A stretch of 11,871 nucleotides of DNA, taken from assembly GCA_902760765.1 (NCBI GenBank), contig CACWHO010000010.1, positions 1 through 11,871 of the forward strand, in the 5' to 3' direction. This stretch comes from an uncultured Eubacteriales bacterium. Lineage in GTDB: Bacteria; Bacillota; Clostridia; TANB77; CAG-508. Under the pieces are notes generated by a model. That model saw nothing but the letters and a program-made list of their open reading frames with translations. It did not search any database and was not told the DNA's origin. This document shows, in pieces, positions 1 to 6,801 of this stretch. The translations under genes and the position numbers were made by a program. The stretch's first letter is position 1. Every line of letters starts with the position of its first letter.

Positions 1-1
1 G

Positions 2-340
2 GAAAATGATAATGAAAATTTAATTATTTTATCATTAGATAGAGAAATAGAAAAATTAGCAAATTATAGAAAAATTTCATTTGACTTGATTTGGTGGAGT
101 AATACAGGCTTTAAAATACCAAATAGTGCAATAGTAGAAAAAGATGGAATTAACTATGTTGTAAGAAATAGAGCAGGATATTATGATAAAATTGCAATAA
201 AAGTTGAAAAGAAAAATGATAAATATTCTATAGTTTCAAATTATAATTTTCAGGAATTAAATGATTTAAATATAAAACAAACAGCAACAATCGCTATATA
301 TGATGAACTTATATTAAACCCTGACTTAAGTAATTTATAG
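2..340 (+). CDS. C-terminal end of a HlyD-like membrane-fusion (efflux adaptor) protein, partial
   Basis: The frame is open from the first bases of the window to a TAG stop, so the gene begins upstream; about 112 residues are visible. The only initiator-like codon inside is a TTG at 86, with no ribosome binding site, so I treat this as a 3' fragment and not a gene starting there. The stretch NTGFKIPNSAIVEKDGINYV, followed by a segment resembling 'vrv', resembles the last beta-domain of HlyD/membrane-fusion proteins, where 'IPxSAIvexdGxxxVyv' is typical. Such adaptors are membrane-anchored and work with transporters. From general knowledge, a HlyD-like gene often lies just upstream of sepF in Clostridia, which supports the call. 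A competing reading is a generic beta-barrel extracytoplasmic protein. No terminator is evident after the stop. Fold assignment is moderate; the transported substrate is unknown. Confidence 0.6.
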   Translation, partial: ENDNENLIILSLDREIEKLANYRKISFDLIWWSNTGFKIPNSAIVEKDGINYVVRNRAGYYDKIAIKVEKKNDKYSIVSNYNFQELNDLNIKQTATIAIYDELILNPDLSNL

Positions 341-344
341 TTAT

Positions 345-426
345 GTTACATCATTATTACGATAAAATTAAATAATCGTTACATTTACCAAAAACTATTG
401 ACAATGACTTAAAAAAAGTAGATACT
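345..426 (+). promoter_or_regulatory. sigma-A-type promoter region for sepF-divIVA
   Basis: A perfect -35 TTGACA lies at 398-403. A 17-bp spacer separates it from a -10-like GATACT at 421-426 (4/6 match). It is followed about 50 nt later by the sepF start. Upstream, the heptamer GTTACAT occurs twice as a direct repeat (345-351 and 378-384, 33 bp apart), and ACGAT/ATCGT form a short inverted repeat (359-363/375-379). The -35 overlaps a TGAC-N2-TGAC direct repeat (399-408). The same arrangement recurs before rsmD. The promoter call is by consensus only. Confidence 0.65.
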
Positions 427-475
427 TATATCAAATGATGATATTATATAGAAAAATTTAGGAGGTTTTTTTACT

Positions 476-967
476 ATGGCAGGAGCATTAATGGATAAAG
501 TATGGAATATATTTGGTTTTGGAGCAGACGAACCAGATATAGTAGATGGTGGAGAAAATATGTATGGCTATGATGATACAGATGTAGAATCAGAACCAGT
601 AGAAAGTAAGAAATTTTTTGGAATTAAGAATAATTCAAAAGTAGTAGAAATGCCACAATCACAAGCAATAAAAATGGTAATTTCTCAACCTACAACTTTT
701 GAACAATCTGAAGAAATATGCAGTTTCTTAAAAGAAAGAAAATCTGTAATTGTTAACTTAGAATATGTTAATAAAGATGTTGCTAGAAGAATTGTAGATT
801 TTATAAGTGGAGGAATTTATGCATTAGATGGATACATTCAAAAAGTATCTAATTCAATATTTTTAGTTGCACCATCAAATTACGAAATCACAAACGAAAT
901 GGCAAGAGAAGAAATGAAAAATAAATTATCTGTTTCATGGTTAAAAAACAATAGTATAAATAACTAA
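476..967 (+). CDS. sepF: SepF, cell division protein (FtsZ membrane anchor/organiser)
   Basis: The 163-residue protein matches SepF in size and plan. A short N-terminal amphipathic segment (about residues 1-15, ALMDKVWNIFGF) would bind the membrane. An acidic, low-complexity linker covers about 17-60. The compact SepF domain (DUF552) spans about 65-140, with the family signatures KMVISQPTTFEQSEEI, VIVNLEYV, RRIVDFISGGIYALDGYIQ and IFLVAP. SepF forms rings that tether and bundle FtsZ at the division septum on the cytoplasmic face of the membrane. The start is set by AGGAGG at 460-465, 10 nt before the ATG; an internal Met6 lacks such a site. divIVA follows after 22 nt, so the two are probably co-transcribed from the 398-426 promoter. 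In many Firmicutes ylmE, yggT and ylmH flank or separate these genes; they are absent here. Confidence 0.95.
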   Translation: MAGALMDKVWNIFGFGADEPDIVDGGENMYGYDDTDVESEPVESKKFFGIKNNSKVVEMPQSQAIKMVISQPTTFEQSEEICSFLKERKSVIVNLEYVNKDVARRIVDFISGGIYALDGYIQKVSNSIFLVAPSNYEITNEMAREEMKNKLSVSWLKNNSINN

Positions 968-989
968 TTTTACTAGTCAGGAGGAAAAA

Positions 990-1448
990 ATGATTACACC
1001 CTTAGATATAGAAAATAAAAGATTTTCAAAACAAATGATGAATGGATATAATGTAGAAGAAGTTGATGACTTTCTTGATGAGTTAACAGTTGATTATTCT
1101 AAAAACTATAAAGAATTAAATGAATTAAAAGCAAAGGTTAATGAATTAACACAATCATTAGAACATTATAAAAATATAGAATCAACATTAAAAAATACAT
1201 TAGTAATGGCACAAAGTACTGCAGATGAAGTAAAAAATGTTGCACAACAAAAAGCAGAACAAATAATAAATGATGCAAAAATGAATGCACAAAAACAGGT
1301 TGATGAATTACATACACAGATAATAACAAGTCGTAAAGAACAAGAAGAAGTAAAGAAACAATTTGATGTATATAAAGCTAAAATGGAATCATTATTGATT
1401 TCACAATTAGAGCTATTAAAAGATATAAATAAAGATGATGAAATTTAA
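990..1448 (+). CDS. divIVA: DivIVA-family polar/septal scaffold protein
   Basis: The 152-residue protein opens with the canonical DivIVA N-terminus: ITPLDIENKRFSKQMMNGYN (residues 2-21), then EEVDDFLDEL at 23-32, which matches 'TPxDIxnkxFxxxxxGYdxdEVdxFLd'. In this family the N-terminal loop inserts into negatively curved membrane at septa and poles. From about residue 33 almost to the end the sequence is a long coiled coil rich in Glu, Lys and Gln, used for oligomerisation. AGGAGG at 979-984 with 5-nt spacing fixes the ATG. It follows sepF by 22 nt and is closed by the hairpin terminator at 1455-1497. It probably recruits division or cell-wall factors; partners cannot be read from the sequence. 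GpsB is an alternative name for short relatives, but the length and N-terminus favour DivIVA proper. Confidence 0.93.
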   Translation: MITPLDIENKRFSKQMMNGYNVEEVDDFLDELTVDYSKNYKELNELKAKVNELTQSLEHYKNIESTLKNTLVMAQSTADEVKNVAQQKAEQIINDAKMNAQKQVDELHTQIITSRKEQEEVKKQFDVYKAKMESLLISQLELLKDINKDDEI

Positions 1449-1454
1449 CTACAC

Positions 1455-1497
1455 ATAAGAAAAAAGCTATCGATTTTGGTAGCTTTTTCTTATTTTA
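1455..1497 (+). terminator. Rho-independent terminator after divIVA
   Basis: Arms ATAAGAAAAAAGCTA (1455-1469) and TAGCTTTTTCTTAT (1480-1493) pair with one bulged A around a loop of about 10 nt, of which C1471-G1478 can also pair. The descending arm is itself U-rich and runs on into TTTT. The A-rich ascending arm gives the same shape on the opposite strand, so it could act bidirectionally. It sits 7 nt after the divIVA stop and separates the sepF-divIVA unit from rsmD. Confidence 0.85.
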
Positions 1498-1522
1498 AAA
1501 CGAGTTTTGTCAGATAGGAAAA

Positions 1523-1604
1523 TCATTATTACATTAGCGTTAAATGTATATTACAATTCTATTAATTCTATTGACTTTGACTAAAAAAAGAATAAAATTA
1601 TAAC
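1523..1604 (+). promoter_or_regulatory. probable promoter region for the rsmD-ftsK run
   Basis: A -35-like TTGACT at 1571-1576 is followed by a 16-bp spacer and a -10-like TAAAAT at 1593-1598. A second TTGACT is directly repeated at 1577-1582 and could pair with TATAAC at 1599-1604 (16-bp spacer). Upstream, the nonamer AATTCTATT is tandemly duplicated (1555-1563, 1564-1572). The predicted transcript would start at or just before the rsmD Shine-Dalgarno (AAAGGTGAG, 1605-1613), giving a very short leader, which lowers certainty. The region aligns with the sepF promoter. Confidence 0.5.
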
Positions 1605-1619
1605 AAAGGTGAGTGTATT

Positions 1620-2192
1620 ATGAGGATAATAAGCGGTAGTGCAAGAGGCACAAAGCTATTTACATTAGAAGGAATGAATACAAGACCCACACTTGATAGA
1701 GTTAAAGAATCTCTTTTTAATATTATTCAAGATGAAGTTACAGATTCTTATTTTATTGACCTATTTTCAGGAAGTGGAGCAATTGGACTAGAGGCTGCAA
1801 GTAGAGGAGCAAAAGAAGTTATTTTATGTGACAATTCCAAAGATGCAATCCAAATAATAGAGAAAAATATTGATAAAACTCATTTAAAAGAAAAAGTAAA
1901 ATTATACAATTTAGATTATAAAACATTATTAAATACAAAAATAGATAAAACACCAGACATAATATATATTGACCCACCATATGATTCAAATTTTGCAATA
2001 GAATCAATAAAAATAATTATAGATAAGAAAATAGCAAAAGAAAATACTAGCATAATTGTAGAGACAGATGATGAAAAAGTTATAGAGATTTTAAATAAAT
2101 TAAACGTCAATATTGTAGACCAAAGAAAATATGGAAGAGCAATTTTAGTCTTCTTAAAACTTGGAAGGGAGAAAGAAAATGGAAATATTTGA
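1620..2192 (+). CDS. rsmD: RsmD, 16S rRNA (guanine-966-N2)-methyltransferase
   Basis: The 190-residue protein is the expected size for RsmD, which methylates G966 of 16S rRNA with S-adenosylmethionine during 30S assembly in the cytoplasm. The N-terminal RIISGSARGTKL (2-13) and RPTLDRVKESLFNI (22-35) are RsmD signatures. DLFSGSGAIGLEAASRGA (47-64) is the SAM-binding motif I. IDPPYDSNF (117-125) contains the DPPY motif typical of exocyclic-amine N-methyltransferases. AAAGGTGAG 6 nt before the ATG supports the start. The last 14 bp overlap the next gene, implying translational coupling; the TGA stop is the only TGA terminator among the complete genes here. coaD, a frequent downstream partner in Firmicutes, is not next to it. 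Confidence 0.95.
   Translation: MRIISGSARGTKLFTLEGMNTRPTLDRVKESLFNIIQDEVTDSYFIDLFSGSGAIGLEAASRGAKEVILCDNSKDAIQIIEKNIDKTHLKEKVKLYNLDYKTLLNTKIDKTPDIIYIDPPYDSNFAIESIKIIIDKKIAKENTSIIVETDDEKVIEILNKLNVNIVDQRKYGRAILVFLKLGREKENGNI
2167..2171 (+). promoter_or_regulatory. Shine-Dalgarno that decides the start of the downstream coiled-coil gene
   Basis: GGGAG lies 7 nt before the ATG at 2179. The longer alternative start, TTG at 2161, lies upstream of this site and has no purine-rich element at the right distance. The ATG is therefore preferred, and the site is embedded in the last codons of rsmD. Confidence 0.7.
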
Positions 2193-2682
2193 ACTACTAG
2201 AGTCTTTAGAGGATATAATAGAAAGTAGTAAGACAGTACCATTTACATCAAAGGGAATCGTTGATAAGCTAGAAATTTTAAATTTAATAAAAGAAATTAG
2301 ATTAAAACTTCCTGATGAATTAAAACAAGCTAAATGGGTAAAAGAAGAAAGACAAAGAATATTAGTTGAAGCACAAAAAGAAGCTGATGGAATTGTAAAA
2401 GAAGCCGAAAATAGAATTATATCTATGATTGATGAACATGAAATTACAAAAAAGGCTTATGAACAAAAGAAGGAAATTATAGAAAACGCAAATGAAAGGT
2501 CAAGAGAAATCTCTGATGGAACAAAAGAATATGCAGATGGATTATTAGCTACTACAGAAGACACATTAGAAAAAACATTAGAAAATTTACAAAAGAACCT
2601 TCCTGCAGCAATTAATGCAATACAAGTTACATTGGAAGATACAATAAAAACAGTACAAGAGAGTAGAAAAGAATTAAAATAA
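2179..2682 (+). CDS. coiled-coil protein resembling ATP synthase F0 subunit b / V-ATPase subunit H
   Basis: Starting at the ATG, the product is 167 residues. It opens with MEIFELLESLEDIIESSKTV, then a conserved-looking block, IRLKLPDELKQAKWVKEERQ (about 40-59). After that comes a long Ala/Glu/Lys/Gln-rich coiled coil (about 60-165) with EAQKEADGIVKEAENRI, the reason such proteins are annotated as 'ATPase' or 'ATP synthase subunit b-like'. There is no N-terminal membrane helix, no nucleotide-binding motif and no other ATP-synthase gene nearby, so a true role in the F-ATPase is unlikely. The architecture is closer to a cytoplasmic, DivIVA-like scaffold. From memory, similar proteins occur in Clostridia near rsmD and coaD, function unknown. 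It overlaps rsmD by 14 bp and precedes ftsK by 83 bp. Confidence 0.75.
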   Translation: MEIFELLESLEDIIESSKTVPFTSKGIVDKLEILNLIKEIRLKLPDELKQAKWVKEERQRILVEAQKEADGIVKEAENRIISMIDEHEITKKAYEQKKEIIENANERSREISDGTKEYADGLLATTEDTLEKTLENLQKNLPAAINAIQVTLEDTIKTVQESRKELK

Positions 2683-2703
2683 AATTTTTGGGAGAAAGGT
2701 GGT

Positions 2704-2759
2704 CCCAGAGGGCAATTTTGTTTCCCTCTGGGCTTCTTTAAATTTAATTAAAGAAGGAG
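2704..2759 (+). promoter_or_regulatory. two abutting perfect hairpins in the ftsK leader, the second covering part of its SD
   Basis: Hairpin 1 pairs CCCAGAGGG (2704-2712) with CCCTCTGGG (2724-2732) around an 11-nt loop and is very GC-rich for this genome. Hairpin 2 begins at the next base: CTTCTTTAA (2733-2741) pairs with TTAAAGAAG (2748-2756) around the loop ATTTAA. Both stems are 9 bp without mismatch and could stack coaxially. The right arm of hairpin 2 overlaps the ftsK Shine-Dalgarno (AGGAG, 2755-2759) by two bases and abuts the rest. Hairpin 1 lacks a clean U-run (CTTCTTT follows), so a full terminator is doubtful; attenuation, mRNA processing or translational tuning are possible. Function is inferred only. 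Confidence 0.6.
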
Positions 2760-2765
2760 AAAATA

Positions 2766-5174
2766 ATGGCAAAAAGAAAATATAAAAAAAGAGTAAGTAA
2801 TCAAACCAGCAAAAGAAGAAGTAGCCAAAGACAAAAAAATAAAACAAATTTAACTGTTGCAGGATTAATAATATTAAGTATTCTACTTGCAGTTTTGTTA
2901 TATGGAAATTCTGGAGTTGTAGGAATTAAATTAAATGAAATTTTAGGTGGAATGATAGGCTTAATAAAATATGTTTTACCTATTGGGCTTTTTATTTTTG
3001 CAATAAAAATTGCAACAGATGAAAATGAATATTCAGAATCAAAACTTTTACAATGTTCATTATTTTTCTTAAGCTTGGCAGTATTAATGAGCGTTGTTCA
3101 AATTAATGATGGAGAACTTAATATAGTAGATAAATCAATGTCTAATATATTAAAAGATGCATATAGTACTGGAATGCAAAATTCCGGTGGTGGTGTATTA
3201 GGAGCATTAATTGCAGTATGCTTTGTAAAATTGCTTGGAAATGTTGGAGCAATTGTTCTTTCAGCAGGAATTGCAATATTACTTTTAATTTATGTACTTG
3301 GAATAGATGTTTCAAATATAGTAAATAAAATTATTGAAAATGCAAAAGAAAGAAGAGAAGAAAAACGAGAGCTAAAAGCTGAAAGAGAAGAGGAAGAATT
3401 TAATAATAAATTAAAAGATGATAAACAATCTAAAAATGAACAAGAAGTTGGAGAACAAATAAAAATTAATTTTGGTGATAAAGTTTTAAATGATGATTCA
3501 CAAAAAGGATATCTTGAAAATAACATTTTTAAAAGAAATCAAAACAAATCTGATAACCAAGAAAAAACGCAAAATACTGAATCACATGATAATGTAGAAA
3601 AAAGTTTATTTAAAACAGAGGAACAACAAAAAGAAGATAAAACAAAAGAGGTTTTACAACTTGAACATGCAATGATGGTAGAAGATGAAAATTATGAATA
3701 TCCACCAATTGAATTATTAAGTAAACCAGAGAAAAAGGCTTTAAAGGGAAGTGCTAAAGCCTTAACAGATACTGCAACAAAATTACAAAAAACATTATAT
3801 AGTTTTGGAGTTTCAGCAAAAGTTGAAAATGTATCTGTTGGACCTGCAATTACGAGATATGAATTAAAACCTGCAGAAGGTGTTAGAGTTAGCAAAATTG
3901 CAAATTTAGCAGATGATATTGCATTAAATTTGGCAGCAGAAACAATAAGAATAGAAGCTCCAATACCAGGTAAACAAGCCGTTGGAATAGAAATACCAAA
4001 TAAAGAAAAACAAGCAGTTCATTTAAGAGAAGTTCTAGAAAGCACTGAATTTGAGAATAATAAATCAAAATTAACAGTTGCACTTGGAAAAGATGTTGCA
4101 GGAAATATTCAATTAGCAGATATTGCAAAAATGCCACATGTATTGATTGCAGGAGCAACAGGCTCTGGTAAAAGTGTATGTATAAATACAATTGTTACAA
4201 GTATTATTTATAATGCAAAACCAAGTGAAGTAAAAATGGTAATGATAGACCCAAAAGTTGTTGAACTTTCAGTATATAATGGAATACCACATTTGTTAAT
4301 TCCAGTTGTAACAGACCCTAAAAAAGCAGCAGGTGCCTTAGCATGGGCAGTTCAGGAAATGGATGATAGATATAATAAATTTGCAAGTAAAGGTGTAAGA
4401 GATTTAAATGGATATAATAAAGCAATAGAAAAAGAAGATGGAGTTGGAAAAATGCCACAAATTGTAATTATTGTTGACGAACTTGCAGATTTAATGATGG
4501 TTGCAGCAAAAGATGTTGAAGACTCAATTTGTAGATTGGCACAAAAAGCAAGAGCTGCAGGGATGCATCTAGTTATTGCAACACAAAGACCATCTGTTGA
4601 TGTTATTACAGGTTTAATTAAAGCAAATATTCCATCAAGAATTGCATTTGCTGTATCATCACAAGTAGATTCAAGAACAATATTAGATTCAGTTGGAGCT
4701 GAAAAATTGTTAGGAAAAGGTGATATGCTATTTTTCCCAACAGGTTATCCAAAACCTGTAAGAGTTCAAGGAGCATTTGTATCTGATGACGAAGTAGAAA
4801 AAATTGTGGATTTTGTTAAACAAAATGGAACAGCTACATATAGTGAGGACATATTAGAATCAATAGAAAATAGCAATAAAACAGAAAAAGAATTAGAAGA
4901 AGAACAAGCAAAAGATGATGAAGTTGACCCATTATTAATGGATGCAATAGACATGGTAGTTGAACAGGGAAGAGCATCAACATCATTTATACAAAGAAGA
5001 TTTAATGTTGGTTATGCAAGAGCAGGAAGAATAATAGACCAAATGGAAGCAAGAGGAATAATTTCTGGATATCAAGGAAGCAAACCAAGAGAAGTCTTAA
5101 TTACAAAAGAAAAATTAGATGAATTAAAAATGTCAACATCAGAAAAAAATGAAACAGATACAGAAGATAAATAA
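2766..5174 (+). CDS. ftsK: FtsK/SpoIIIE-family DNA translocase
   Basis: The 802-residue protein has the full family plan. A basic N-terminus is followed by about four membrane helices (roughly 29-47, 58-82, 94-112 and 143-179). A charged, poorly conserved linker covers about 190-300. The FtsK alpha and beta motor domains span about 320-685. Walker A is GATGSGKS (463-470); Walker B is IVIIVDELADL (566-576). The C-terminal gamma winged helix (about 720-780, FIQRRFNVGYARAGRIIDQM) reads chromosome polarity sequences. The protein pumps DNA through the closing septum for chromosome segregation; in spore-formers the orthologue SpoIIIE translocates DNA into the forespore. Sequence alone does not separate FtsK from SpoIIIE. 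GGAG at 2756-2759 with 6-nt spacing supports the start. The next gene begins 20 nt after the stop. Confidence 0.96.
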   Translation: MAKRKYKKRVSNQTSKRRSSQRQKNKTNLTVAGLIILSILLAVLLYGNSGVVGIKLNEILGGMIGLIKYVLPIGLFIFAIKIATDENEYSESKLLQCSLFFLSLAVLMSVVQINDGELNIVDKSMSNILKDAYSTGMQNSGGGVLGALIAVCFVKLLGNVGAIVLSAGIAILLLIYVLGIDVSNIVNKIIENAKERREEKRELKAEREEEEFNNKLKDDKQSKNEQEVGEQIKINFGDKVLNDDSQKGYLENNIFKRNQNKSDNQEKTQNTESHDNVEKSLFKTEEQQKEDKTKEVLQLEHAMMVEDENYEYPPIELLSKPEKKALKGSAKALTDTATKLQKTLYSFGVSAKVENVSVGPAITRYELKPAEGVRVSKIANLADDIALNLAAETIRIEAPIPGKQAVGIEIPNKEKQAVHLREVLESTEFENNKSKLTVALGKDVAGNIQLADIAKMPHVLIAGATGSGKSVCINTIVTSIIYNAKPSEVKMVMIDPKVVELSVYNGIPHLLIPVVTDPKKAAGALAWAVQEMDDRYNKFASKGVRDLNGYNKAIEKEDGVGKMPQIVIIVDELADLMMVAAKDVEDSICRLAQKARAAGMHLVIATQRPSVDVITGLIKANIPSRIAFAVSSQVDSRTILDSVGAEKLLGKGDMLFFPTGYPKPVRVQGAFVSDDEVEKIVDFVKQNGTATYSEDILESIENSNKTEKELEEEQAKDDEVDPLLMDAIDMVVEQGRASTSFIQRRFNVGYARAGRIIDQMEARGIISGYQGSKPREVLITKEKLDELKMSTSEKNETDTEDK

Positions 5175-5194
5175 AATCTAGGAAGGAGAGAAAA

Positions 5195-6766
5195 ATGAGG
5201 CAAAATAAAAATGCATTTTTAGATAAATTAATTAAAAGGAATTATAATAATGAATTAGAAAAAATTTTGGATGAAAAAAATTTAGATGAAACTGCAAAAA
5301 ATGCCCTTCTTGGAATTTTATATAAAATTGAAATGGCATATAATGATTATATTACAGTAAAAAATAATGTTGAAACAAAAGAAGAATATATAGACAATTT
5401 ATTTGATATTATACAAAACAATTGTAAATCAATAAAAATTGTCAAAATGAATGAAGAAGAAAATATTATTCCAGAAAGCCAAACTTATGTTATTGATAAG
5501 GAAAAAAAGGAGATTATATCATACCCAATAGAAAGAGGCATTTTATATGCAATAGCAAAAATTGGCAACAAAGAAAAAATAATAAAAGAGGATTATTATG
5601 TTATTGATAGAACTCTTTCAGAATTAATTAATATAGGAAATGACATAAATTTTGTAGAACCATTAAGAGACTTTAATGGATATTCTTGGACAACAATACC
5701 TAAAGAAATAGAAGGCATTGACCATAACTTAATTTATCAAAATTTAAGAATTTTGGTTGGATATAGTTTCTTAGATAAATGGGTAAAAGACAATGAATAT
5801 ATAATGGATTATTTTGAAGCTTTTAAAAACAAGCTAGAAAGCAAATATAAAAAAGCAAATCAAGAAGAATTTGTAGATATTTTATTAAAAATTTCAGTTT
5901 TGTTATATGTAATAAATGATGAAGAAAAAGAGGATGAATTAATAAACCAAAAGGAAAAATTAGAGAAAAAACTAAATGAAGTTTCAGATAAAGAAAAATT
6001 CATCGAAAATATTACACAACAAAAAAATAAAATTAACAAAAAGATTAGAAAAATAAATGACATTATTGCTGATAAAACTTTATTAGAACAAGAATATTAT
6101 GAAAGAAACGAAAAATTGCCATTAGAAAAGAAAATATTTAGTATGAAAGTTTTAAAAAGAATTCTAGAAGATGAAGCAAATCAGTATATTGATGAATTGG
6201 TTAAATTAAATGATTTAATGAATCCAGAAAATTGTATTGAATATGAGGAAGAACTAAAAAATAAATACAAATATTTAGAAATCCTGAATTCTGGAAAATA
6301 TGAACAAGAATTAACAAACTTAAAATTAGAATTACAAAAAATGTTTTTAAAAATGTTAAAAGAAGATATATTAAAAACAGAATCAAAGCAAGAAATTGGA
6401 GATATAATTTATAATTATAGATATTATTTATTAACACAATATGATGAGAATATTCAAGTAAAAGATGTTACAGAATTACAAGATTTAATAAATGAAATCT
6501 CTAAACTAATAATATATAAAGCAATAAAATTAAAGAAAATTGAAAAAGTCTCAAATGATGGAATAACAAATTATGAAATCTTAAGAAACATATTTTATGT
6601 TAGAATTATAAATTTAGATGATGCGTTTCTAAAATTAACAAAAGAAAATGATAAGTATTTTGTTCAAATTTTTGATGAAAATAATATTGAGGAAAAGGCT
6701 GAAGTAAATAAACCAAAAGGATTTACAATAAAACTCAACAAAAAAAGAACAATAATGTTACATTAA
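5195..6766 (+). CDS. uncharacterised 523-aa helical protein with central coiled coil
   Basis: I do not recognise this family. The start is well supported by AAGGAG (5183-5188) 6 nt before the ATG. Composition is rich in Lys, Glu, Ile, Asn and Leu, with no signal peptide, no convincing membrane helix (the best stretch, KISVLLYVI at 232-240, is too short) and no Walker, zinc or nuclease motif I can see. Residues 1-75 look helical. Residues 97-170 are the most mixed beta/loop part, including TYVIDKEKKEIISYPIERG and FNGYSWTTIPKEIEG. Residues 172-235 are helical. Residues 241-300 form a strongly charged coiled coil. Residues 310-450 are further long helices. The C-terminal part (455-523) may be a small beta domain with YFVQIFDENN. 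It lies between ftsK (20 nt) and the beta-CASP gene (35 nt), probably in one operon. A cytoplasmic structural or adaptor role is a guess from composition. Confidence 0.85.
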   Translation: MRQNKNAFLDKLIKRNYNNELEKILDEKNLDETAKNALLGILYKIEMAYNDYITVKNNVETKEEYIDNLFDIIQNNCKSIKIVKMNEEENIIPESQTYVIDKEKKEIISYPIERGILYAIAKIGNKEKIIKEDYYVIDRTLSELINIGNDINFVEPLRDFNGYSWTTIPKEIEGIDHNLIYQNLRILVGYSFLDKWVKDNEYIMDYFEAFKNKLESKYKKANQEEFVDILLKISVLLYVINDEEKEDELINQKEKLEKKLNEVSDKEKFIENITQQKNKINKKIRKINDIIADKTLLEQEYYERNEKLPLEKKIFSMKVLKRILEDEANQYIDELVKLNDLMNPENCIEYEEELKNKYKYLEILNSGKYEQELTNLKLELQKMFLKMLKEDILKTESKQEIGDIIYNYRYYLLTQYDENIQVKDVTELQDLINEISKLIIYKAIKLKKIEKVSNDGITNYEILRNIFYVRIINLDDAFLKLTKENDKYFVQIFDENNIEEKAEVNKPKGFTIKLNKKRTIMLH

Positions 6767-6801
6767 ATAAAAAATATTTTAACTCGTGGAAGGAGAATTT
6801 T

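Noticed and set aside
86..340. A small 84-aa gene starting at the TTG at 86
   Set aside because: The frame is open back to the window edge, no ribosome binding site precedes the TTG, and the sequence matches the C-terminal part of a longer HlyD-like protein.
1138..1329. Antisense ORF under divIVA, plus similar ones under ftsK and the other genes
   Set aside because: Hydrophobic, Leu/Phe/His-rich translations are typical of the reverse complement of AT-rich coiled-coil genes; no start signals are present.
2161..2178. TTG start giving a 173-aa version of the coiled-coil protein after rsmD
   Set aside because: The GGGAG at 2167-2171 lies inside that extension and is well spaced for the ATG at 2179.
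2190..2231. TGA read as tryptophan (alternative code 4) at the rsmD end
   Set aside because: RsmD already has its normal length at the TGA, read-through would add only about a dozen unrelated residues, and no other gene contains in-frame TGA.
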